Positions 1-6,864 of a DNA stretch of 8,425 nt are shown here, piece by piece. Every line of letters starts with the position of its first letter. The stretch's first letter is position 1. Made by a program: the position numbers and the translations under genes. The stretch is taken from positions 1 to 8,425 of the forward strand of contig JAWVYO010000099.1 of NCBI GenBank assembly GCA_033722675.1. The letters are read 5' to 3'. The notes under the pieces were generated by a model. The model did no database searches, was not told the origin of the DNA, and worked only from the letters and a program-made list of their open reading frames with translations. Origin of the DNA: DATHYU01 sp033722675 (lineage in GTDB: Bacteria; Actinomycetota; Acidimicrobiia; Spongiisociales; UBA11373).

Positions 1-1863
1 CCCCTCATCGCCTTCGCCGTCCTGACGGCGGCGTGCACCGGCGGTGGCGGCGTCGCCGGACAGGAGGGAACGACCACCACCCGGCGCAGCATCGGCGACA
101 CCATCCCCGAGACGTCGACCACCACCGTGGTCGTCGAGACCACGACCTCGGAGCCCGGGCCGCCCCCGTGCCCGGCGCCGCTGCGCCAGACCTCGCCCGG
201 GTCGTCGCTCGAGGTGGATCAACTCACCGGCGACGATCCCACGGCTGCGTCGATCGCCTTCTCCGTCTCCACGTTCGCCTGCGCCACCGACGTGGTCGTG
301 GCGGGCGTGGGCGACCTCGACCGCCTGGCGATGGCCGCCCGCCTCGCCGCGTCGGTGCGCGGGCCGCTGCTGCTCGCCGAGCCGGGACGCTCGGCCGCCA
401 TCTCGGCCGAACTCACCCGCCTGGGCGCCCATCGCGTGATCCTCGTCGGCGAGGATGCCGGCGCGGCGACGCCCCCCTACACCGTGGTCGAGCGCCTGCC
501 GGGTGATCCGGCGACGCTGGCGGGACGGCTCAACGACTTCCTCGGCGTGTATCAGACCGTCACCCTGCCCGTCGAACGCGGCGCGGCGACGGTGGCCGCG
601 GCCATCGAGGCGATCGACCGGGAGGCGGGCCTGGAGCCGGCGCCGGCGGTCCCCGACGACGAGGTCCCCTCCTCCACCACGGGAGAACCCGGGTCGTCCG
701 GCGACACGACGTCCACGACGACGGACACCTCCACCACGTCGAGCACGACGTCGAGCACCACGACCACGACGACGGTCGCCAGGGGGCTCCCCTCCTTTCC
801 CCCCGACGACCCGATCCCCGTCGCGATCGAGGGCAGCGGCGCCTCGGGGGTCGCGTGGCTCGTCGACGAGGGACAGCCCGCCATCGCCCTCGCGGCGGCG
901 GTGGCGGCTGCGACATCGGGCGGCCTGGCGGCGATCGTCGACGGCGAGGACCTCAGGGCGATCCCCGAGGTGCCACGCGCCCTGCAGGCGGCACCCCCGT
1001 TCAGCTCCATCACCCTCGTCGGCGACATCACCGAGAACGCCGACTGGCAGCTGCCGACCATCCTCTCCGCTCCCGAACTGCCCGGGGGCGGCTACCTCGT
1101 GTATCCGGGACGGCGCATCGTCATGCTCTACGGGAACCCGCTGACACCGGCGCTGGGACCCCTCGGCGAGCAGGGGCCCGCCGAATCGGTGGAACGGATC
1201 CGGCGTATCTCCGAGCCCTACGGCGCCGACGGCCTCACCGTGCTGCCGGCCTTCGAGATCATCGTCACCGTGGCCTCGGCGCAGCCCGGCGCCGACGGCA
1301 ACTACTCGAACGAGTTCGGAGCGGACGTCTTCGGCGAGTACATCGACATCGCCCGGGAGGAGGGCCTCTACGTCATCCTCGACCTCCAGCCGGGCCGGAC
1401 CGACTTCCTCACCCAGGCCAAGATGTACGAGGAGTTCCTGCTGGAGCCCCACGTCGGCCTCGCCCTCGACCCGGAGTGGCGGCTGAAGCCCGATCAGGTC
1501 CACCTGGAACAGATCGGGACGGTGACCGCCGAGGAGGTCAACACGGTCGTCGACTGGCTGGCCGAGCTCGTCCGGGAGAACCGCCTCCCCCAGAAGGTGC
1601 TCCTCCTCCACCAGTTCCGCACGTCGATGCTGCAGAACCGGGACCAGATCCGCGCCCCCGAGGAGCTCGCCCTCGTCATCCAGATGGACGGCCTCGGGCG
1701 CCTGCAGACGAAGTACAACACGTGGAACGTCCTCACCGAGGACTGGGAGGAGCACCCCTGGCGGTGGGGATGGAAGAACTTCTACGACGAGGACGACCCT
1801 ACGCCGACGCCCGACATCGTCCTCGATCTCATCCCCGTCCCGGTGATGGTCAGCTACCAGTGA
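1..1863 (+). CDS. Lipoprotein with two cell-wall-binding-repeat-2-like modules and an unrecognised C-terminal domain (5' truncated)
   Basis: The start lies upstream of the window; 620 codons are visible. Numbering from the first visible residue, a hydrophobic stretch ends in the lipobox LTAAC with Cys12, so the product is probably exported and lipid-anchored. A Thr-rich spacer follows. Residues about 97-152 read like a putative cell-wall-binding repeat 2 (PF04122-type): a VVVAGVGDLDRLAMAARLAA stretch, then PLLLAE, then VILVG. A second, more divergent copy lies at about 285-342 (AIALAAAVAAA, then ITLVG). A Thr/Ser linker (about 225-260) separates them. The C-terminal half (about 364-620) is a separate globular domain with strand-like motifs GLYVILDLQPGR, LALDPEW, VLLLHQF, VIQMDG, WGWKNFYDED and VMVSYQ. 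The alternation of strands and helices with acidic residues at strand ends suggests a TIM-barrel hydrolase-like fold, but I do not recognise the family. The GTG at 127 lies after the lipobox and is not the start. The stop overlaps the convergent membrane-protein gene by 14 bp. Confidence 0.85.
   Translation, partial: PLIAFAVLTAACTGGGGVAGQEGTTTTRRSIGDTIPETSTTTVVVETTTSEPGPPPCPAPLRQTSPGSSLEVDQLTGDDPTAASIAFSVSTFACATDVVVAGVGDLDRLAMAARLAASVRGPLLLAEPGRSAAISAELTRLGAHRVILVGEDAGAATPPYTVVERLPGDPATLAGRLNDFLGVYQTVTLPVERGAATVAAAIEAIDREAGLEPAPAVPDDEVPSSTTGEPGSSGDTTSTTTDTSTTSSTTSSTTTTTTVARGLPSFPPDDPIPVAIEGSGASGVAWLVDEGQPAIALAAAVAAATSGGLAAIVDGEDLRAIPEVPRALQAAPPFSSITLVGDITENADWQLPTILSAPELPGGGYLVYPGRRIVMLYGNPLTPALGPLGEQGPAESVERIRRISEPYGADGLTVLPAFEIIVTVASAQPGADGNYSNEFGADVFGEYIDIAREEGLYVILDLQPGRTDFLTQAKMYEEFLLEPHVGLALDPEWRLKPDQVHLEQIGTVTAEEVNTVVDWLAELVRENRLPQKVLLLHQFRTSMLQNRDQIRAPEELALVIQMDGLGRLQTKYNTWNVLTEDWEEHPWRWGWKNFYDEDDPTPTPDIVLDLIPVPVMVSYQ
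673..780 (+). repeat. Thr/Ser-rich low-complexity linker in the lipoprotein
   Basis: About 36 codons, mostly ACG and ACC with some TCG/TCC, encode a Thr/Ser/Gly/Asp tract that ends in six consecutive Thr. It lies between the two cell-wall-binding-repeat-like modules. The synonymous codons are mixed, so this is not a pure trinucleotide microsatellite. It is likely a flexible extracellular spacer and a possible O-glycosylation region; the glycosylation is inference. Confidence 0.7.
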
Positions 1864-2233
1864 GCCGGCGCAGGCCCATGGCCTGCAGCACCGCCCACAC
1901 GGCGACCACCGCCGTGAGGCTCGCCACCACGACCCGCCCCTCCGGGGACAGCACCCCGGGGAGGGCCACGATGACCGCCGCCCCGGCGATCCACGCGACG
2001 TCGGCAGCCACGACCGCCCGGGCCGCACCGGGGTCGACACGATCCATCCGTGCCAGTCGCAGGACCCCGAGCCCGAACGGGATCAGCCCGGCTGCCACCG
2101 CGACGATCCACACGGCCGGCACCCCGACGAGTGAAGCCAGGCGGGATGCCGCGACGAGACCGGCGAGGCCCGCCCCGAGCGAGAAGACGGCGTTGGCGGC
2201 GAGGCTCCGGCGAAGCAGTCGGTCGTCGACCAT
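1850..2233 (-). CDS. Small four-helix integral membrane protein, family not recognised
   Basis: The product has 127 residues from the chosen ATG. A GTG six codons upstream (2251) is also in frame, but the ATG has an excellent Shine-Dalgarno (AAAGGAG, 5-nt spacer) while the GTG has none as good. Four hydrophobic segments are visible at about residues 11-30, 39-60, 73-92 and 100-119. The N terminus begins with charged residues (VDDRLLRRS) and the C terminus ends in a basic LRRL. There is no signal peptide and no catalytic motif. Similar short four-helix proteins with an N-terminal RRSLAANAVFSLGAGL-like stretch are common in actinobacteria, but I cannot assign a function. The gene is divergent from the MmyB-like regulator across 102 bp containing a palindrome, so it is the most likely target of that regulator. 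Its end overlaps the convergent lipoprotein gene by 14 bp. Confidence 0.82.
   Translation of the reverse strand: MVDDRLLRRSLAANAVFSLGAGLAGLVAASRLASLVGVPAVWIVAVAAGLIPFGLGVLRLARMDRVDPGAARAVVAADVAWIAGAAVIVALPGVLSPEGRVVVASLTAVVAVWAVLQAMGLRRLTGS
1870..1886 (+). terminator. Possible stem-loop just after the lipoprotein stop (weak)
   Basis: A perfect 7-bp inverted repeat (GCAGGCC, loop CAT, GGCCTGC) starts 6 nt after the TGA of the + strand lipoprotein gene. No T-tract follows, so this is not a canonical intrinsic terminator. It also lies inside the last codons of the opposite-strand membrane-protein gene, where the codons for Gln-Ala-Met-Gly-Leu explain it by chance. It may still help end transcription between two convergent genes. 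Confidence 0.2.
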
Positions 2234-2238
2234 GGGAG

Positions 2239-2245
2239 CTCCTTT
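2239..2245 (-). promoter_or_regulatory. Shine-Dalgarno deciding the start of the four-helix membrane protein
   Basis: Minus-strand AAAGGAG sits 5 nt before the ATG at 2233. It falls inside the coding region if the upstream GTG at 2251 were used, so it favours the shorter 127-residue product. Confidence 0.65.
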
Positions 2246-2283
2246 CGTCACCCCCAGGGAACCCGACGCAGGTCACCATGTCG

Positions 2284-2300
2284 ATTACCCGTCGGGTCAT
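2284..2300. promoter_or_regulatory. Candidate operator palindrome in the divergent intergenic region
   Basis: ATTACCCGTCGGGTCAT is a 17-bp odd-length palindrome centred on 2292. Fourteen of the sixteen non-central positions are symmetric, with a perfect ACCCG/CGGGT core. It lies in the 102-bp gap between the divergent membrane-protein and MmyB-like regulator genes, 35 bp before the regulator ATG. A related half-site (ACCCGACG, 2261-2268) lies 21 bp to the left and forms an exact 8-bp inverted repeat with 2290-2297. Divergently placed regulators of this class often bind such sites and control both themselves and the neighbour. Binding here is inferred, not shown. Confidence 0.5.
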
Positions 2301-2322
2301 CGTTCCGGCGACCACCACGGCG

Positions 2323-2328
2323 TACGCT
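2323..2328 (+). promoter_or_regulatory. Possible -10 element for a leaderless regulator transcript
   Basis: TACGCT fits the actinobacterial TANNNT -10 pattern and ends 7 bp before the ATG at 2336. Transcription would therefore begin at or next to the start codon. No Shine-Dalgarno is visible before this ATG, which agrees with leaderless translation. No convincing -35 was found, so confidence is low. Confidence 0.3.
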
Positions 2329-2335
2329 CGGTCCC

Positions 2336-3118
2336 ATGACCTTCGGCACCGCCCTGCGCGACTGGCGCACCGCCCGCCGCTACAGCCAACTCGATCTGGC
2401 CGCGGAGGCCGGCGTGTCGCAGCGGCACCTGTCGTTCCTCGAGACGGGGCGCTCCCGCCCGAGCCGGGAGATGGTCCTCCACCTGTCCCGCGTCCTCGAC
2501 GTGCCACTCCGGCGGCGCAACGACCTCCTCGTGGCCGCCGGACTCGCGCCCGAATACCCGGCCACGCCCCTCGAGGACGACGTCATGGCCCCCGTCCGCG
2601 ACGCGCTGCAGATCGTCGTCGACGGGGCCGAGCCCAATCCGGCGTTCATCGTGGACCGGCTGTGGACGCTCCGGATGACCAACGCGGCGGCCCGTCGCCT
2701 CCTCCCGATGCTCGTGGACCCGGCGTCGGCCGCCCCGGTGGCCGGTGATCCACCGAACCTGCTGCGGCTGTCCCTGCACCCCGACGGGCTCAGGGACGCG
2801 ATCGTGAACTTCGAGCAGGCGGCCGGAGCCATCGTCGAGCGGGTGACGCGTGAGGTGAGCGCCGATCCCACCGACCGCGCCCTCGCCGACCTCCTCGACG
2901 AGGTGACGGCCTACCCGGGGGTGCCGTCGGCCGGTGGGGAGGGCGACGGGGGCCTGGTGGTACCGGTCCACTACCGGACCGACGACCTCGACCTCCGCCT
3001 CTTCACGACGATCGCCGTCGTGGGGACGCCGCGCGACGTCACGCTCGACGAGCTGCGGATCGAGTGGCTCCTGCCCGCCGACGAGGCCTCCCGGGACGCC
3101 CTCGCCGCGTTGGCCTAA
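2336..3118 (+). CDS. XRE-family transcriptional regulator with MmyB-like ligand-binding domain
   Basis: This 260-residue protein matches the usual length of MmyB-like transcription regulators. Residues about 4-60 form an XRE helix-turn-helix: LRDWRTARRYSQLDLAAEAG, then VSQRHLSFLETGRSRPSREM, with the recognition helix in the SQRHLSFLE part. The C-terminal part (about 80-258) carries the hallmarks of the MLTR ligand-binding domain, a PAS-like fold: NPAFIVDRLWTLRMTNAAAR, then NLLRLSLHPDGLR, then a late LLPADEAS. Family members usually sit next to and control a divergent short-chain dehydrogenase or similar enzyme, and some bind fatty-acid-like ligands. Here the divergent neighbour is a four-helix membrane protein. 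The ATG at 2336 begins right at the conserved N terminus, though it has no Shine-Dalgarno. The TAA shares bases with the TAG of the convergent DUF885 gene (4-bp overlap). Confidence 0.92.
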   Translation: MTFGTALRDWRTARRYSQLDLAAEAGVSQRHLSFLETGRSRPSREMVLHLSRVLDVPLRRRNDLLVAAGLAPEYPATPLEDDVMAPVRDALQIVVDGAEPNPAFIVDRLWTLRMTNAAARRLLPMLVDPASAAPVAGDPPNLLRLSLHPDGLRDAIVNFEQAAGAIVERVTREVSADPTDRALADLLDEVTAYPGVPSAGGEGDGGLVVPVHYRTDDLDLRLFTTIAVVGTPRDVTLDELRIEWLLPADEASRDALAALA

Positions 3119-4782
3119 CGGGCGGCCTCCACCCAGCGGTCGACCATCCCGCCGAGGGTCCGCAGCGGGACGAGACCCGAGCCCAGCACCAGGTCGTGGA
3201 ACCCGGGGAGGTCGAAGCGGTCGCCGAGCGCCTCTTCGGCGCTCGCCCGCAGCCGGTCGATCTCCAGCCGCCCGATCATGTAGGAGAGCGCCTGGCCGGC
3301 CATCGTGATGTACCGGTCGACCTCGTTGGCGATCTGGCCGACGGCCATCGGCGAATGCTCGACCATGAAGTCGATCGCCTCCTGGCGGGTCCACCCCTTG
3401 GCGTGCATCCCGGTGTCGACGACGAGGCGGCAGGCGCGCATCGAGTCCCCCCACAGCATCCCGATGCGGTCGAGGTCGCTCTCGTAGAGGCCCATCTCCT
3501 CGGCGAGCCGCTCGGAGTACAGGCCCCAGCCCTCTGCGTAGGCGGAGATCGACGCGTACCGCCGGAACGCGGGAACGCCCTCCAGCTCCTGGGAGATCGC
3601 GATCTGGAGGTGGTGGCCGGGGATGCCCTCGTGGTAGGCCATCGACTCGATCTGGAAGGTCCCCCAGTCCTCCGGCGAGGCCGTGTTCACGTAGAACGTG
3701 CCGGGACGGGACCCGTCCTCGGCGGGCCGCTGGTAGAACGCGATCGGGCCGGTGGGCGTCTCCGAGACGACGCAGTCGGATTGCGGGAGCCGGCCGAACC
3801 AGTCGCCCATGACGGCCTTGGCCTTGGCGAGCGCTCGTTCGGAGGCCTCGACGATCGGCGGCCCCTCGGTGAAGTGGAGGTCGGGATCGTCGCGCAACGC
3901 CGCGAAGATGTCGCCGACGTCGGAGGTCCCGAGGACCGACGAACCGAGGGTCCGGTACTCCTCTTCGAGGCGCTCCACCTGCTCCAGGCCGATGTGATGC
4001 ACGTCCTCGGGATCCATCTCGAGGGTGACGTACCGCCGGATGGCGGCCGCATACGCCTCCGGTCCGCCCTCGACGTGGAGCAGGCCCGGCCGGTCGGCAC
4101 CGCGAGCCGCCGGCCGGACCTCGTCCCTGAGCACGTCGCGGAACGCGGCGTAGGCCGGCCTGATGTCGGACTCGATCACCCCGGCCAGACGATCCTTCCA
4201 GGCGGCCTCGGCGTCGGCGTCGAAGACGGCGGGGACGCGTACGTTGAGGTACGGGTCGTCGGCCACCGCGGAGGCGAGATAGGCGTCGATGAACGCGACC
4301 GTCTTGTCGACGTGCTCGTCGACGGGGGTGCGGCCGCGGGCCACACCCTCCCGGACGCGCTCGGTGATCTCCCCGAACAGACGACCGATCCCTCGGTACT
4401 TGTCGACGAGGTCGTCGGCGTGCTCCGGCTCCACGATGGGCAGCTGCGGGATCACGACCGGCATCATCGCCTGGATCCCCACGGCGTGATTGACGGCGAA
4501 CTCGACGAGCCGTCCCTCCTCGTGGTCGGCCTCCGCGCCGGCGAGATGGACGAGCGTGTCGCGGGTCACCCGCTCGTCCTCGTCGAGGGCGTCGGGGTCG
4601 ACGGCGTCGGCCGCCGAGGCGAACTCGCGCAGCCGGGCGATGTGGACGTCCTCCGCCTCGCGGGAGGCATGCTCCATGCGATCGTCGTAGCGGTGGTCCC
4701 CCATCAGCAGGGCCTCGGTGGGACTCTGCTCCAGCGAGTACTCCCAGTACTCCTCGGCGAGGCGGGCGAGATCCTGGTGCAC
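3115..4782 (-). CDS. DUF885-family metallopeptidase-like protein
   Basis: The product has 555 residues, about the normal length for DUF885 (PF05960). The GTG at 4782 was chosen because it has a good Shine-Dalgarno (AGGGAG, 5-nt spacer) and the family-like sequence (LARLAEEYWEYSLEQSPTEA, then LLMGDHRYDDRM) starts immediately after it. The frame stays open upstream, but that part is Arg/Pro-rich and lies over the end of the clostripain gene, so it is non-coding. The motif HEGIPGHH (residues 384-391), with a downstream Glu in YAEGWGLY (Glu417), is the family's presumed zinc-binding and catalytic set. No signal peptide or membrane segment is visible, so the protein is probably cytoplasmic. Family members are described as peptidase- or carboxypeptidase-like, and the true substrate is unknown. 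It lies 59 bp after the clostripain gene on the same strand and may be co-transcribed with it. A minus-strand TAGGCT (4811-4816) could be a private -10 but has no good -35. Confidence 0.9.
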   Translation of the reverse strand: MHQDLARLAEEYWEYSLEQSPTEALLMGDHRYDDRMEHASREAEDVHIARLREFASAADAVDPDALDEDERVTRDTLVHLAGAEADHEEGRLVEFAVNHAVGIQAMMPVVIPQLPIVEPEHADDLVDKYRGIGRLFGEITERVREGVARGRTPVDEHVDKTVAFIDAYLASAVADDPYLNVRVPAVFDADAEAAWKDRLAGVIESDIRPAYAAFRDVLRDEVRPAARGADRPGLLHVEGGPEAYAAAIRRYVTLEMDPEDVHHIGLEQVERLEEEYRTLGSSVLGTSDVGDIFAALRDDPDLHFTEGPPIVEASERALAKAKAVMGDWFGRLPQSDCVVSETPTGPIAFYQRPAEDGSRPGTFYVNTASPEDWGTFQIESMAYHEGIPGHHLQIAISQELEGVPAFRRYASISAYAEGWGLYSERLAEEMGLYESDLDRIGMLWGDSMRACRLVVDTGMHAKGWTRQEAIDFMVEHSPMAVGQIANEVDRYITMAGQALSYMIGRLEIDRLRASAEEALGDRFDLPGFHDLVLGSGLVPLRTLGGMVDRWVEAAR

Positions 4783-4787
4783 GCGGG

Positions 4788-4793
4788 CTCCCT
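4788..4793 (-). promoter_or_regulatory. Shine-Dalgarno setting the GTG start of the DUF885 gene
   Basis: Minus-strand AGGGAG lies 5 nt before the GTG at 4782. It supports this start over any upstream in-frame codon in the Arg/Pro-rich extension. Confidence 0.6.
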
Positions 4794-4841
4794 CGTGTCG
4801 GCGTCGGCTCAGCCTAGGAGACCCCCGGTGACGGGCCGCCC

Positions 4842-6851
4842 CTACGGCTCCGGCACGACGGGGAACGTGACGAACTCGTCGAAGTTCCCGCCGTAGTCCC
4901 ACACCGTGAGATCGGCGTAGAGCTGGGTGCCGGGGTCGAGGGGGACGAAGTCGTACTGGATCAGCGGGAGGTCGGACCAGAGGCCGACCTCGGTCGTCGG
5001 CTGCCATTCTGCCGAGCCGTCCGGACCGACGACCAGCACCAGCGGGAAGATCAGGCCCTGGGGATCGGCGGCCAGCGACCCGAAGGTGCCGGACTGGTCG
5101 ACGACGTAGAAGTCCTCCTCGAGGACGATCCCGTCGGCGGGGTCGACGACGAGCGACAGGAGCACGTCCTGGCGCTCGGTGCTGCCAGGCGCCTGGTACT
5201 CGAGCGGGATGTCGATGAGGACGAGGCCGCTGTCGGGATCCACGGTGAGCGCCAGATAGGCCACTGCGGAGTCGACGCCGTCGTTCAGCTCGAGGAAGGT
5301 CAGGTCGTAGATCGCGCCGACGACCGTCTCGCCCTCCAGCTCGAAGACCTCGGCCGGCTCCTCGCCGATGAGGACCTGGACGTCTCCCTCTTCGACCACG
5401 CCGTAGAAGATGGAGGCGTCGACGATCGAGTCGATGGGCGTGTCGCCCAGGGACGCGAAGAGGTTGAGGCCGTCGTCGTCGAAGAAGAAGGCCGTCTCGT
5501 CGTCGATCTCGACGAACTCGGGGCGCTCGTCCGCGGGGATCTGCTCGCCCGCCTGATAGAAGGCGCTCAACACGTCCGGCCAGGCGGGCACGCCCTCGAG
5601 GAAGAGATACCCCTGGCGGAACTCCCGCTCGAACTCGGGGAAATAGATCGACAGGCCCGACGCGCCACTCGTCGCCGGCCCCGTGGTGTTGGCCACCACG
5701 ATGTCGTCGAGGGCCTCGCGCGCGGCGCGAGCCGCCGCCGCCAACTCGGGGTCGGCGGCTCGCTCGGCGAGATTGCGGAGGAGACCGCCGAGGTCGACCA
5801 TGTTAGAGTCGAGCGAGGGGTCGGGATTCCGGCCGAACCCGAGCAGGTTGCGCCGAGCACCGGCCATCGTGCGCCCGAAGTCCGTCGGGGCGGCGACCAC
5901 CGGGCCCGCCACCGCGGCGAAGGCCTCCTGGAACTCGTCGACGGCGTCGAGGTCCACGAGTGAGAGCGTGATGTCGGCCCCGGTCCCGCTCGCCTCGGCC
6001 TGGGCGGCGAAGCCCTCGATGAACGCCCGGCCGAGCGCCTCCGGCCCGGCGGTGGGATCCTCCCGCAGGAGGCGAAGCGCCCGGTAGTCCCACCCGTGCC
6101 CGGGCTCGAGCTCCTGGGAGGCCAGCATGTAGTCGGCGTGGGGGGCGACCACGCTCGCGACTTCGTACGTCGCCATCAGGCAGGCATCGAAACCGATGAG
6201 GTCGAAGGAGTCGACGCCTGCGGCGCGCAGTCCCGCGTCCAGCCCCTGGGCGATGTCGGCCATGTCGAGCACGTCGAGGCCGTCGGTCTCGTCGGGGCCC
6301 ATGCCGGGCCACCCCGCACCGTGATCCCACAGCACGAGCCCGTACCGCTGGGCCGGGAACTCGGTGATCCCGGTCTCGATGAACGATGCGAACGTCTCCG
6401 GCGAGCCGAGGTTCAGTTCGCCGAGCGCAGCCAGTTCGACGAGTTCGCCCTGGTCGATGCCGAGCAGCCGGGTGTCCTCCCAGTCGGGCAGGTTGAGCAC
6501 GGCGGCGTCCGTGTACTCGGGATGGCGGTCGACGAGGGCGACCAGGTTCACGTCGTCGCTCGATCCGACGGCGGCCATCTCGAGGATGTCGTCGATCGCG
6601 AAGGGCTCGAGATCGGTGTCGCCCATGAGGTAGACGAGGATCGTCCACTCGTCCAGCTCGGGGGCGGTGGTCGTGGTCGTCGGCGGCAGGGTCGTCGTCG
6701 TGGTGGTCGTCGGCGGTGCCGTCGTCGTGGTGGTCGTCGGGGCCGTCGTGGTGGTCGTCGCCGGACGGGTGGTCGTCGTCGCTGCGTCGTCGTCGGTGCA
6801 CGCCGCGACGGCGAGGAGGAGCGCGACGATGGGGAGCAGCAGGCGTCTCAG
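4842..6851 (-). CDS. Clostripain-family (peptidase C11) cysteine protease lipoprotein, apparent CTG start
   Basis: The product has 669 residues from the CTG at 6851. The N terminus is a textbook lipoprotein signal: two Arg, a hydrophobic core, and VAAC with lipid Cys18. A Thr/Pro tract (about 25-64) leads to the peptidase C11 domain (PF03415-type), beginning near WTILVYLMGDTDLE. The catalytic His is His177 in LVLWDHGAGW, and the catalytic Cys is Cys224 in LIGFDACLMATYEVA. Downstream, ASQELEPGHGWDY is another family signature. The domain extends to about residue 430. The remaining C-terminal region is acidic and strand-rich, probably beta-sandwich, and is unassigned. Family members cleave after Arg, some also after Lys; specificity here is not shown. 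The lipid anchor places it outside the membrane. There is no in-frame ATG, GTG or TTG between the upstream gene's stop and the lipobox, while an AGGAGG lies 7 nt before the CTG. It follows the lysyl-oxidase-like gene by 40 bp. Confidence 0.9.
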   Translation of the reverse strand: MRRLLLPIVALLLAVAACTDDDAATTTTRPATTTTTAPTTTTTTAPPTTTTTTTLPPTTTTTAPELDEWTILVYLMGDTDLEPFAIDDILEMAAVGSSDDVNLVALVDRHPEYTDAAVLNLPDWEDTRLLGIDQGELVELAALGELNLGSPETFASFIETGITEFPAQRYGLVLWDHGAGWPGMGPDETDGLDVLDMADIAQGLDAGLRAAGVDSFDLIGFDACLMATYEVASVVAPHADYMLASQELEPGHGWDYRALRLLREDPTAGPEALGRAFIEGFAAQAEASGTGADITLSLVDLDAVDEFQEAFAAVAGPVVAAPTDFGRTMAGARRNLLGFGRNPDPSLDSNMVDLGGLLRNLAERAADPELAAAARAAREALDDIVVANTTGPATSGASGLSIYFPEFEREFRQGYLFLEGVPAWPDVLSAFYQAGEQIPADERPEFVEIDDETAFFFDDDGLNLFASLGDTPIDSIVDASIFYGVVEEGDVQVLIGEEPAEVFELEGETVVGAIYDLTFLELNDGVDSAVAYLALTVDPDSGLVLIDIPLEYQAPGSTERQDVLLSLVVDPADGIVLEEDFYVVDQSGTFGSLAADPQGLIFPLVLVVGPDGSAEWQPTTEVGLWSDLPLIQYDFVPLDPGTQLYADLTVWDYGGNFDEFVTFPVVPEP
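6660..6779 (-). repeat. Thr-block linker in the clostripain lipoprotein
   Basis: Forty codons encode five Thr blocks of 4, 5, 6, 7 and 5 residues, separated by short Pro/Ala-containing joints, directly after the lipidated Cys and an Asp cluster. Mixed ACG/ACC codons break up exact DNA repetition. The tract probably spans or exits the cell envelope between the lipid anchor and the protease domain. Length variation between related strains would be expected in such a tract. Confidence 0.75.
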
Positions 6852-6858
6852 TGGCCGA

Positions 6859-6864
6859 CCTCCT
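6859..6864 (-). promoter_or_regulatory. Shine-Dalgarno deciding the CTG start of the clostripain gene
   Basis: Minus-strand AGGAGG lies 7 nt before the CTG at 6851, in the 40-bp gap after the lysyl-oxidase-like gene. It is a perfect match to the anti-Shine-Dalgarno core at ordinary spacing, and it points to no ATG, GTG or TTG in the correct frame. Confidence 0.65.

Noticed and set aside
855..2339. 494-codon + strand open frame overlapping the lipoprotein and the membrane-protein gene
   Set aside because: The translation is almost entirely Arg/Pro/Ala/Gly, typical of an out-of-frame GC-rich shadow. Real genes occupy the other frames.
2297..3454. 385-codon minus-strand open frame over the MmyB-like regulator
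   Set aside because: The regulator on the + strand has an intact helix-turn-helix and ligand-binding motifs. The antisense translation is Arg/Gly-rich with no domain.
4824..4835. CCCG/CGGG stem-loop between the clostripain and DUF885 genes
   Set aside because: The stem is only 4 bp with no T-tract, which is expected by chance at this GC content.
3064..4896. Long + strand open frame (610 codons) antisense to the DUF885 gene
   Set aside because: It is a shadow produced by high GC and third-position bias. The minus strand encodes clear family motifs (HEGIPGHH, YAEGWGLY), and the + strand translation is Gly/Val/Asp/Arg-biased without any recognisable domain.
4783..5007. N-terminal extension of the DUF885 protein by 75 residues
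   Set aside because: The extension is Arg/Pro-rich, overlaps the C-terminal coding region of the clostripain gene and lacks a ribosome-binding site. The GTG at 4782 has one and begins the conserved protein.
6660..6779. Possible CRISPR or tandem DNA repeat in the GTC/GTG-rich stretch
   Set aside because: The repetition is at codon level (Thr codons in a coding frame). There are no repeat-spacer units.
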